A stretch of DNA of 64,000 nucleotides from Lithospermum erythrorhizon. Taxonomy: Eukaryota; Streptophyta; Magnoliopsida; Boraginales; Boraginaceae. Position 1 is the stretch's first letter. Each line of letters begins with the position of its first letter. The notes under the pieces are model-generated. The model was not told the DNA's origin. It saw nothing but the letters and a program-made list of their open reading frames with translations, and did no database searches. Below are positions 44,546 to 54,957 of this stretch, piece after piece. The stretch is taken from assembly GCA_019722365.1 (NCBI GenBank), contig JADFUC010002393.1:56982-120981 (forward strand), given 5' to 3'. Position numbers and translations under genes: made by a program.

Positions 44546-45860
44546 TACAGGCGTTATGGATTTTCCATTGATATGGCTTGTGCTGTACCTGCAATGCGTC
44601 TCACTTCGACCTCCGTGAGACCACCATACTCGGGTGACACATTTCACCCGGTGGACTCACGAAAAGACCTCCCGATAGAGGACCCGTCGCGTGGTGTACA
44701 CCAGGCTACGCCTCTAGATTTTGTTGTTGTTGGCAACCGGGGGGATCTCACAGCCGGACGGTTCTTAAAATTCCGTGATAGTTTTGATACCGTGACCGGG
44801 ATGTCTCTTGCCTCCGGGCGCTATCTATTACCTCGCCCGTGCAGGCTTCCGGCTGCCACCCATTCTACCGTGGTGCTGCGGAATCAAGGGAAGGTCAGCT
44901 CTGCCGTGGCCAACCGGGATAGTCTTTCTGCCTCTTGATTCCTTTCCCAGGGGACATGCTCCATGTGGGAGGATCGGGAAGAATACGGCCAAATTTCGAA
45001 CCCTCCGTAGATCTCTTAGCCTCTCGCATGTTTCAACAATTTTAAAATCTCCTTTCCCTTGGCTACGGCAAGCGAGAATGCATCGCCTATATGGATGTGC
45101 TGCGCCCCAGCTTGCAATGAAGACCATTGGCAAGTACTTATTTTCGACAAATTGTAAAGCCGGTGAGAGAATCTCTTGGCGTGCTACATCTTGTACCCTC
45201 ACGAGATCACAATGAAGTTCGCCCCGAGCAGCAGGGATTTCTTGCACCGTCTACGTATATCAACCGGACCACTCTTCTTAGTTGCCTCGGCGAGTTGATT
45301 AGCTCGAGATTGTCGTGCCTTACGGCTCGTAGATACGCTCGACCATGAATTACGCTACTTGGCGTGCTTTAATCTTGTCTGGAGCTTGTACCATAGGTCG
45401 AGCTTCATTAGGTTCTATCGCCCATTTGACTATCCGTCGAACGGCTCGGGTTTCAATATCATGAGAGGGTTGATGCGTGACTACCTCATTGGATGTGCCT
45501 CGAAAGTATATTCAACTTCGGGGCCTTGATGATGAGGGAGCAAATACCCGATTTCTCCGTCAAAGGGTATCTTTGTCTGACCCACTTTTCGTGACCGGTG
45601 ACATAATACACCGGCCTTTGAATATTTTCCCTCCTCGGATGAGAATCTTTCTTTGATGGGGACCGAGGCTAACTAGATAAGAGTTATCTCGACTAGCGGG
45701 CAATTGAGGAAGGCTGTAGGTGCGCCTTTAGCTCTGAAATGATTCTGTACTCAGAAGAGAGAAGAAGAAGGCTGAGGCAGCATCTCTCTGAGGAATACAT
45801 TCCCGGCCGAGGTTTCGAGAAATTCGAGTATTTGATTTTCCACTCCGCTTTCCTTCCCTT
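44546..45860 (-). pseudogene. Tat-lineage Gypsy pol fragment (RT end, RNase H, start of integrase)
   Basis: Read on the minus strand: AASAFFFSLLSTESFQS near 45770, PVYYVTGHEKWVRQRYPLTE near 45590, RIVKWAIE with IKARQVA near 45430-45350 (family: 'RIVKWAIEL...IKAQALADF'), LIYVDGARNPCCSG near 45265 and a GGRSE...-like zinc-domain remnant near 44610. This second RNase H (archaeal-type, YVDGA) after the first is diagnostic of Tat/Ogre elements. Many stops are present. Confidence 0.65.
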
Positions 45861-48340
45861 TTTATTTCTTACTTTTCGTTTCTAACGATATGTGGTCTTT
45901 TAATATTTTGTCACCTGATCGGTTAGAGTTGTAAAAATTCTTATGACCGCATTGTAGTGAAATTTACAATATAAATCAAATAGTTGAATATAAATCTTTA
46001 CAACATCATAAATTAAAATTGTGCTAGCTCTATGCCTCTATATTAAATTGAGTCCTAATTGTATTCTTAAGGTAGTATTTAATTGTGAAATATATATATA
46101 ATAATAATGGTTTTATTTTTAATGACACGACTGCCAGAGCATGTACATCAAACTCTCTTAAGTTTCTACAAATACATTCCCAGCATCATTTTTTAAATTT
46201 TTTGGGGTTAAGCTTTTCATATATGTTCTTTAGAAGATTCTCTATTACTCACTTCACTATTAAAATAATAAGAAGGAGAATATAAATTTAAATTGAAGAT
46301 CTCTAATTTTTGAAACTAATTATCCCTTGTTCGAGTGTAATTGTGTTTGATTGATTATTTGAATAATGTAATTTTGGATGTCAATATTATTACAAAATTT
46401 ATTTGTTTACAAAAAAGTATTATTCATGATTGACATTTAGTATTTAAGTTTATAAAAAATATTATTTGTTGAATATGTATTAAGGATAATATATATTAAT
46501 AATTTAAGTAATATTACTAATAAAATTATACTTGAAATAAAATGTACTACAAAATAAAATAAATATTATCCACAAAAAGGAATCTGATTGTGCTATAAAA
46601 TTGATACTATTGATTTTAAAAAATATTTAATCATCATATTTTATTATAATTTTTTATAGTATATTTAAAGAGTTATTCATGATCAAAGTATCACTTAAAA
46701 AATAAAACATTAATTAGAAAAATAAAATTCGAAGGAGTGCAAGTTTTACAGTTCAAATAATTCCGAAATAAAAATATCTCAAATATTTAAAAAATCGATT
46801 GCATGACGATGCGTAGCTGACACTTTACTAGTTAATTAAAAAGTATATTATTATTTAACTTCTATTAGGACTCATGGGGAAGAAATATAAATGCATACTT
46901 TAATATATATTTAGAGATTAGATTAGATATCTTGAAAAAATATTAATTAATATTATTATCTTTTTCATAATATTCCATTGATAAATTTTAATTGATTTTA
47001 CCATGTATTGAGATAAATCTTTTTATCTACAATTATAATAATTATATTATTAAAAAATTAATTTATGAAAGTATTTTTAAAACTTGAATCGATGATATGA
47101 GTTTTATATTTTTTAGAATAATAAATTATTAATAATTGATGGTCAAAGTTTAATTTTAAAAAAGTCAAACGACAATTAAAGTAGGTTTGAAGGAGTATGT
47201 CTCATGAAGGGTAATTTAGTATTTAATATTGTGAAAAGAAAACAAACATGCAGCACATAAGTAAGAATATTACGGGCTCGTATGCGGTGTATGCGTATTT
47301 AAATTGCTTGGTAAAGCTTAAATTCGTCCCAATTAATGTTAAATGAAAATTTTAGGTATGACCTCGAACAACATCAAATTTAAGTTCTACTTGGTAATGA
47401 TGTTAAAAATTAAGATTCTTAATAGGTGTAAGAATGAAATAAATTAATTAGAGTCTGTGTCACAACTCTTTAGTAGTAGAGATTATAGATATATTAAATC
47501 GTATATCACTAACTTTGTCTAAAAGAACAGGTGGTTGCTAATGTCGTTATTAGGAGTAATTCGATATAGTGGTGTGTTTTTATATTAATCAATTTTATAT
47601 TTATTTAAACAGTTTAAGAACCTTAACCATAATAAAAGGTTAATCACTAAAATAAGATACATATATTACATGATTAAATGTGAGGAAAAGCGGAATCATT
47701 AAAAGTAGTTGAACTTACCAACATAAATTCAAAGGCTTTTCGTGTCTCTTCATGACCTTCTAATCTTCTATCCCCCTGTTGTCATTGACCTTACGAATGT
47801 AGCAGCCCCTAGAAATTAACACAATGCTGATAAAGTTGTACATAGTGATTTACAGAAGGAAAAGTGAGAATAGTCCAAAAGGCAGCGATTGAACCCACAT
47901 AAGAAAGAGATGTTTCAAATTCAAACTATGCACGGCCCCAACATTAAGTTGGAGTGCATTGAAGTAGTTCCAAATTGATGGAGAAAAATCAATCTGATTT
48001 ATTTATCGAATATTTGATATATTTTTATATTTAATTTGAAATCGTTTTAAAAGCGTGTAAAAAACATCTAGTTTGAATTTTTCTAATTAATATTTTTTTT
48101 GAAGGAATCTTTTGATCATGGCTTATTTCTTTAAATATAATATATAAAATTAAAGTAAAATCGATGTCGTAGAAGATCTTATCTGTTTTAACAATTTGAT
48201 GTTCTGGCTAAATATATTGGCAATTGATCCAACAATATGGTATCGTCTAATTATTTGATTTATGTAGGTTAAAACAGTATGATTTAAAAGTATAATTTAA
48301 ATTTGTGGATCCCAATATATAAAATTTCATATCTAAATAG
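45861..48340. other. AT-rich intergenic DNA with MITE remnants
   Basis: Around 47110-47205 a MITE-type end (GGTCAAAGTTTAATTTT ... GAAGGAGTA) is visible; its partner is unclear. A candidate exon at 47719-47775 is listed separately. Otherwise nothing is supported. Confidence 0.4.
47719..47775 (-). other. Isolated candidate exon, 19 codons
   Basis: This 57-nt minus-strand segment lies between ...TGACAACAG and GTAAGTTC and reads GDRRLEGHEETRKAFEFML. Phase 0 on both sides with a consensus donor. No companion exon or family was found. Confidence 0.22.
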
Positions 48341-48343
48341 AAT

Positions 48344-48345
48344 TA

Positions 48346-48386
<41 letters not shown>

Positions 48387-48509
48387 TAATAATAATAATA
48401 ATAATAATTCTACTCAAACCATATAGTTATTTAAGTAATACATTATAATAACAATAATTAATAATAATAATTCTATAAAAATATATGATTATTTAACTAA
48501 ACACTTTAT

Positions 48510-48574
<65 letters not shown>

Positions 48575-48620
48575 TAGTTCTACATAAAATATATTATTAT
48601 TTAACTAACACCAATTATTA
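48344..48620. repeat. AAT/TAA microsatellite cluster with a flanking tandem unit
   Basis: (AAT)n runs at 48344-48409 and 48508-48572. After each, and once between them, comes a related unit TTCTAC...ATATAGTTATTTAAC...ACA, so this is a threefold tandem whose microsatellite core has expanded. Confidence 0.85.
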
Positions 48621-48965
48621 AAAATTGAAAATGACATATGATAAGAAAATCATATTGATGAAAGGAGTAATAAATTAATAATATATAATATATGAAGCAT
48701 ATTCTTGTGAATTGAATCACAAACGTTATACATGCAAAATTGAGTAAAAATAATTGTGTTATTCAATGTATACCTTTGAATCATTAAGCATCGCAGCTGG
48801 AGATAAATAAACAAAGTTAATTAAAAGTGGGATCTTATGACAATCATAAAATATATGCCAAATGTATATTATATCCTCAGAACAATACGTATGTGGTGAT
48901 TTCCTTCCAGTCATCATCACGTATGTGCAAGTATAAAAGTATAATAGATACTTAATCTTTGCCTC

Positions 48966-49193
48966 CATTTTTTTATTTGACGTTTTCGTATATCGAGGTG
49001 AAACTTTGACCATTAATTACTAATTATTTATTATTTTAATAAATATAATAGTTATATAAATTAGATTCGATGCTTTGAAAATATTTTCATAATATTATTT
49101 TCTTATAATTTTTAATGAACATATAGTTTAAGAATAATTGATGTCAAAGTTCGCTCGATATCTAAATAATCAAATAAAAAACGGAAGGAAATG
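48966..49193. mobile_element. Stowaway-like MITE with about 50-bp inverted ends
   Basis: TTTTTTTATTTGACGTTTTC ... GAAACTTTGACC on the left pairs with GATGTCAAAGTTCGC ... AATCAAATAAAAAACGG on the right. It is AT-rich and has no ORF. Confidence 0.6.
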
Positions 49194-49599
49194 ATAGTTA
49201 ATTCCTATTAGTACTCATAACTTTTAGATGTTTAGAGAGGAATTGTAATTTAGTAATCAATAATGTGAAAATGGAAGAAACCTGACCACTACTTTGAGGC
49301 TTACGTGGTAGTTAAAATAAAAATAAGTGTTAATCACATGCGTTTTGGAGAAAAACCCCCAATCGAAGCAAAATAAAATCTTAAATCATTGTTATATAAA
49401 GAGTAAAGGAGAATACTTTCGCCCCAGTTAACCTCATAAAAGCACAATAAAATTAATACATAATCCAAGACAACTTGTCTGAAATAGAAAACAATAACAA
49501 AATAAATAACACCGGGAGGGTGACGCTTGATCCTTCCATTTTGCATAAAACTTGACATGGACTTTGAATTAAGCACGGATGTATGGTATACCTACAATT

Positions 49600-51790
49600 T
49601 AGGTCTGAGCAGGCTCTGAATCACAACTCGAGCGTGTCGTCCAGGGCACAGTGTAGCCCGGTCCTTGTGAGGCCGAGTTTAGCCGTTAAATCCGCCACCA
49701 TATTTTGCTCCTCGTATATGCTTCAACTCAGATCTTGAAACACAAAAGATGATTAATAGCGAGATAATATTGTTCAGCCTTTAGTAGGTCCCCGGCGCTC
49801 ACGAGGCCATGCGGCAGTCGCAGAATCTGTCTCCGCTGCCAGTCGGAAAATCACGAGTGAGTACGCTGCTCGAGAACCTCGAAAGTAGCCTAATTTTTTG
49901 CTTCCGATCTTGACGCATAAATCATCGGCGTTGTCGTCGAATGGCCCCCTCCATTCGAACCGCCATTTCTAAAAGAGCCATCAATGTTAAGCTTGTACTT
50001 ACCGATGCCGGGCCTCGGCCAAAACACAATCGTAAGAGGCTTCGAGCGAGGTCTATGGGCCAGAGCCCCCGAAGAGGGCCATTCATGTCGCGCTCCATTG
50101 TTTGTAATCTGTATCCGTATGAACCAAGATCTGAAGAGTATGATTAATCCGATGCAAGATGCCTTGAAAAGTATATCTCACGCTTTCCTTTATGCTTAGC
50201 CTTGTTATGAGCAACCCAAAGAGACCACAGGATAATAGGAACCAAATTTCGATATGATCTTTGCCTTGAGAAACTCCAAATCTTGAAGTGGGGAACACTA
50301 GTAAAAATAAATTTCTGGATGCCAAAAAGATGAGTAAAATGATCCCAGATTTGAATAGCAATCTGGTTGGTAAAGAAACCATGTTGGATAGTCTCGACCA
50401 AAGCACAACATTGACACTTCGAAGAAAATTGAATCCCTTTCTTGAACAGGACACTATCAACAGGAAGATATTGCATGAGAATACGCCAAACTAGAAACGA
50501 CATCTTCTTGGGAATAATAGAATTCCAAATAGAGATAAAACGGTCGAGGTCTCTCGAGGAATCTGAACCTCACAGCGGTCTTGGCCCGAACATACCGTTA
50601 TTAGAAAGCTTCGAGAGAGCCCCGTCTTTGACCCCAGAGAACCTTTGAAGAAGAAGAATCTCTACTGATCACCGAGAATGTCTGCGACAATTTGTTCATG
50701 TCCCATGACTTTCCGTCCCAAAACTCATTAACCTTCGCCCCGGGCCAGGTATGCGCTTTGTCAATCGGACGGAGAAGGCGTACACGAATGATCCAAAAAT
50801 CGGGCAGCCCTCATGCAAGCTCCCGATGAATGTATGCCTCTCCACCTCACGAATACCAATATTACAAAGCCGAGAATGAGCCGGATGGACCCGCACTTTC
50901 ATAGGATGGTCCATTACAATATTTCTTGAGCAAAGAGACTCCAAGAGTGTTACCTTCAGGCGAAACCAACTTTTAAAAGACTGAGATTCGGCCTCCTTCT
51001 TCATAAGGATAACATGTACTTACATTTACACGGGTGACATCTCCCCAAAGAAACTTATTCATCAAAATCTCCGGCTTCTCTCTCTCACCGTATCCGACAT
51101 ATGCGACTGGAAGAAATGAAATAGAGCGGAAGCGAGAAACGATGGATCGAAATGTCGACCACCAAAAGATAAATCTACTGTGTTCCCAAAGAAATTGATG
51201 GTATTCACGATGCGGTCCAAGAAGGGATCGGAAAAATATTGCCGTTTCCCGCAGAAGATAGGAATACCCCAGATATTGGGAGGAAAGACACTTCCCTTTT
51301 GAAGCGAGTAGCCTTATGGTGATAAGCAAGGCTTATCGAGAAAGAATGCGAGATCTTTTATCTTTATTAATGACGACAGCGTGAAAGTGAGCAAGGAAGC
51401 CATTAACTTATCAAGAGAAGATTTAAGACCATCGGGAATAACGAGACAATGGAATAAAGCCACAAAAGCTAGAGCAGGGGACGAGCAGGCCACCAGCGTT
51501 ATGCATAATTTGAGGTGATCTTTTTGCAATTAGTCAACCCAGGAGAAAATATTCTTCATGATAATAAACAAGGAAGGAATGAGATCTGCAGCCGAACACC
51601 TTTGGAAGAGGAAAAGCCTTTTAACTCCCGTTGAACATCACTAAGAACTGACGTTATTGAACCAGCACGATACGATCAATCAGCTTTGAACAAACCCGAA
51701 TTTCTCGAAGATCAAACACAAGAACTCCCAAGAAAGCATGTCGAAGGCTGGCGAAGACCCTTGGCGATGTACGCGAGCAGGTGTAGTAAT
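49600..51790 (-). mobile_element. 5'-truncated LINE (non-LTR retrotransposon)
   Basis: Minus-strand text in LINE order: RT motif AFDMLSWEFLCLIFEKFGF near 51740-51690, the thumb region YLGYSYLLRE ... MNKFLWGD near 51280-51040, a zinc-binding zf-RVT domain FLVWRILMQYLPVDSVLFKK with CQCCALVET at 50503-50340, and a plant-type RNase H start (KYKLNIDGSFRNGGSNGGG) at about 50010-49950. Endonuclease and the RT front are absent. Frames are broken repeatedly. No poly(A) tail is seen at the 49600 end. Confidence 0.8.
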
Positions 51791-52418
51791 AACACAAAGG
51801 TTTAACTCATCACGCCCCCCCCGCTTCTTTTCTTTCTACTCCTCTCTTTGGTGCAAATATAAACAAAATAATCAAAACAAGCTTGTTATCTTTGAATGGC
51901 AAAATGGTATCATGAAAGCCAAACTGTTCCACAATCTTTGTTTTGCAGGAAGACGTACCAATGATAGAGTACTTTGCCAATACATATTGTTCAGAACAAG
52001 GAAGGCACAAAAATGTTAAGATTTATGACTTGAGGAAAGTATGTTTGCAGTATATCTCCAAGATGATAGAAGACCAATAAGCTTTGTTACAATGTTGCAA
52101 TTTCACCAATCCATTTTATATTGCTGGACTGAATACACATCGTGTTCTCTCTATGCAGGGCACAAACCTTGTTCAGATCATTGAACTCCCTAAACTAATT
52201 AGCTCCAAGAGTTCAAATACAAATTGATCATTGCTTTTTTTGGATGGAGATGTCAAAAATATGTCATTAAATATTGATGTGCAGCATAAGCATTATTTAA
52301 TATACACTCCTATAATGGAAAATGCATATGTTGGCACGATAACAATAGTAAAGGTGTTGTTGGCATCTGATGATCCGTAGACCAAATTAAGCATCAACCA
52401 TCTAACTACATAAGTGTT
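51791..52418. other. Between LINE and PPR gene; PPR 3' flank
   Basis: This probably holds the 3' UTR and terminator of the minus-strand PPR gene. Short overlapping ORFs at 51738-52019 span the LINE edge and are not gene-like. Confidence 0.4.
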
Positions 52419-54029
52419 TTAACTGCAATCGTCTATGCTCAGTTCCTTAATTAATCCTTCACCAGCTAAAAATTCATGAACTGTTCCATCGACTTCAATC
52501 ATGCTACAACCTGGCTCTTTGTTCACTCCTTTGGATCTCATAATGCCCCTAACCCCCATAGCTTCGTTCCATCTTCCTGTAGATGCATAAGCATTCGACA
52601 GTTGAACATAATTAGCACTATCAAGAGGATCCACCTCAAATAGCTTCTCCGCAACCATTTTAGCCAATTCGAGATCACCGTGATTTCTACAAGCATTTAA
52701 CAACGATGCCCAAATACCAGGACACTCTTTCACTGATATACCTTTCACAAGTTCTGCAGCTTCTTTAAGTAACCCATACCTACCAAGTAAATCCACCATA
52801 CAACCATAGTGCTCAACCGATGGCTCAATACCATATTTTTCTTCCATGTTGCGAAACATTTCTCTTCCCTCTTCTAAAAACCATTCTCGACTACAAGCTG
52901 CTAATACACTGACAAAAGTAACATCATTAGGCTTATAACCATCAGCAACCATTCTATTGAAAGTCTCTAGAGCAGATTCGCCGTATCCATGAACACTTAA
53001 ACCTGAAATCATTGAATTCCAAGTACTAACATCCTTCTTTGATGTCCTATTAAAGACTTCTAAAGCCTTCTCAATACACCCACATTTAGAATACATATCC
53101 ACAAGAGCAGTAGCTAAAAATCCATTTACTTCAATTCCATTCTTGTCGATATAAGCTTGAACCCAATCCCCTTGTCCCAAAGCTCCTACACCAGCACAAG
53201 CAGACAACACATTCACAAGCGTACAATTATCCGGCACCACATTCCCTCCCCTCTGCATATCCTCGAAAAGCCTCAACACTTCACAGTAATCACCCACCTT
53301 AGCATAACCAGTAATCAAAGAATTCCAAGAAACCACATCTTTCTCCAACATCTCATCAAAAATACTCCTTGCCTCATCAACCAACCCCACATTGACATAC
53401 CCCGAAACCATAAAATTCCACGATTCTTGATTCTTGACAGGCATCTCGTTAAGAAACTCCCGCGCTAAGTCCATCAATCCCATTTCTACATAGGCACTCA
53501 GCACCGCATTCCAGGCAATAACATCTGGTTCAGACATTTTATCAAGCAGAACACGTGCATTACAAAAACTCCCACCTTTCGCATAGACATGAACCAAAGT
53601 ATTATAAACATACACATCATCATAAAACCCACCCTTCACTAAAACCCCATGTATCTGCTGCCCATATTCTATACTACAAAGAGCAGCACAAGCCTTAAGA
53701 ATAAAAGTGAAAGTAAACTTATCAGGAACAACATAGGCATCAAACAACATATCAATAAAAATGTGAAAAGACTGAAGTGGGGTGGGGCTAGTAGAGTAGG
53801 CTCTGATGATGGTATTGTATATATATGAATTGGGTTGGTGGATGTTGTTGAAGATTGAGTGAGGGTAGGAGAGGGAGGGGGAAATGGTGGTGGCGGCGGT
53901 TAGGAGGCGGCTGGATAGATAGGGGTGGTGGAAGAAGCCTGTTTTGAGCATTTGGGCATGGGTTTGGTGGACTTGTGTCATGGAAGTGAGGGATAGGAGT
54001 GATGGTGGTGGGAAGATATTGGAGGACAT
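52419..54029 (-). CDS. Pentatricopeptide repeat protein, PLS class, E subgroup, 536 aa
   Basis: It is an intact intronless ORF. About 11 PPR motifs run in P-L-S order: for example YIYNTIIRAYSTS (residue 68 on), PDKFTFTFILKACAALCSIE, AWNAVLSAYVEMGLMDLARE, SWNFMVSGYVNVGLVDEARS, SWNSLITGYAKVGDY, ATALVDMYSKCGCIEKALEV, TWNSMISGLSVHGYGESALE and HYGCMVDLLGRYGLLKEAAE. These are followed by an E motif (IWASLLNACRNHGDLELAK ... YASTGRWNEAMGVRGIMRSKG) and a short E+ tail. The DYW deaminase domain is absent. Family knowledge: such proteins bind organelle RNA and guide C-to-U editing, recruiting a DYW partner in trans. By remembered similarity it looks like the Arabidopsis At4g18840 type. Targeting (plastid or mitochondrion) is not clear from the N-terminus, which is short and hydrophobic. 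Confidence 0.92.
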   Translation of the reverse strand: MSSNIFPPPSLLSLTSMTQVHQTHAQMLKTGFFHHPYLSSRLLTAATTISPSLSYPHSIFNNIHQPNSYIYNTIIRAYSTSPTPLQSFHIFIDMLFDAYVVPDKFTFTFILKACAALCSIEYGQQIHGVLVKGGFYDDVYVYNTLVHVYAKGGSFCNARVLLDKMSEPDVIAWNAVLSAYVEMGLMDLAREFLNEMPVKNQESWNFMVSGYVNVGLVDEARSIFDEMLEKDVVSWNSLITGYAKVGDYCEVLRLFEDMQRGGNVVPDNCTLVNVLSACAGVGALGQGDWVQAYIDKNGIEVNGFLATALVDMYSKCGCIEKALEVFNRTSKKDVSTWNSMISGLSVHGYGESALETFNRMVADGYKPNDVTFVSVLAACSREWFLEEGREMFRNMEEKYGIEPSVEHYGCMVDLLGRYGLLKEAAELVKGISVKECPGIWASLLNACRNHGDLELAKMVAEKLFEVDPLDSANYVQLSNAYASTGRWNEAMGVRGIMRSKGVNKEPGCSMIEVDGTVHEFLAGEGLIKELSIDDCS

Positions 54030-54957
54030 TGTTCAATGGAAGAATGGAGTCATTCACTAACCTCAGTAGTTCTTTGATTTTGGTTAAATAAAAATTCCTT
54101 CCATCGTTTCCAAACGCTGCTCATAACCGTTTTACAAATTTAGAGCAATATTTATTTAAATCATAATCTTATTTCTATTAAATGAAGAATGATATGGTGT
54201 AGTATATTAAAATAATTATCATACATAAAAGATTATTTAAATTTTGAGAACTGCATCTCGAGATGTGGTGGCAGTAAATATTTTACAATTATCTGAGCAG
54301 AAATTATAAAAGTTGATATTTGAAAATATATATTGAAGCGAATACAAACAGATTCGCATTACTTTTATTATTATTTCTTGTCATTAATGAGAATTCGTGA
54401 TCGAAATTTATAAAGTTTACTTGAAATTGAAATGAACAATCTTTGGAATAGAAGGAGTATATTTCATTTCAAATTGAATAGATTTATTGTTTGAAAATAT
54501 ATTAAACACACAAAAAGAGTTTCTTAATAATTGTTGAAATTTGACAAAATTAAATAAGAAAAATTCTTTAACTAAATATTGCTCTACATTATGAAAATGG
54601 CTCTGGTTATATCATTAGTCTTTCCCAAGTTATAGATTATTTTCTATTTCATAGAGTTTATAGTCAAGGAAACCTTAATGTTAAATCGATGGAGCAATAA
54701 GCGCAGTGACATCGATCTCTTCATGGGCAAGAAGGTCCCAGGTTCATTTCTTTGTTAGCGGCGTATTTGAAACTTCTATATTAATCGTCGCTAATTCACA
54801 AGTAAAAATAAAGAAACCTTAGTTCCCCGGAAACATAGTACTCTTAAATGGCTAATTCACAAAAAAAACATTAAGAATGTCATTTCGATTGGTAAATACA
54901 AAAAAAAAGTTTAATATTCACTTGGAAGCATACTTCAGTAGTAAAGTTGATAAGTAT
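54030..54957. other. PPR gene upstream region with SINE-like fragment
   Basis: 54085-54465 has MITE-like borders (TTCCTTCCATCGTTTCC; GAATAGAAGGAGTAT). At about 54680-54800, GGAGCAATAAGCGCAGTG and GGTCCCAGGTTCATTTC have the spacing of Pol III box A and box B in tRNA-derived SINEs. No clear ends. Confidence 0.35.

Noticed and set aside
44537..45348. Several 70-139 codon ORFs on both strands as host genes
   Set aside because: The minus-strand text across frames is decayed Tat pol; the ORFs are chance openings in it.
48344..48572. Regular repeats as a CRISPR array
   Set aside because: They are simple trinucleotide microsatellites in a plant genome with no spacers.
53157..53468. Plus-strand ORF of 103 codons
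   Set aside because: It is the antisense shadow of the PPR coding sequence.
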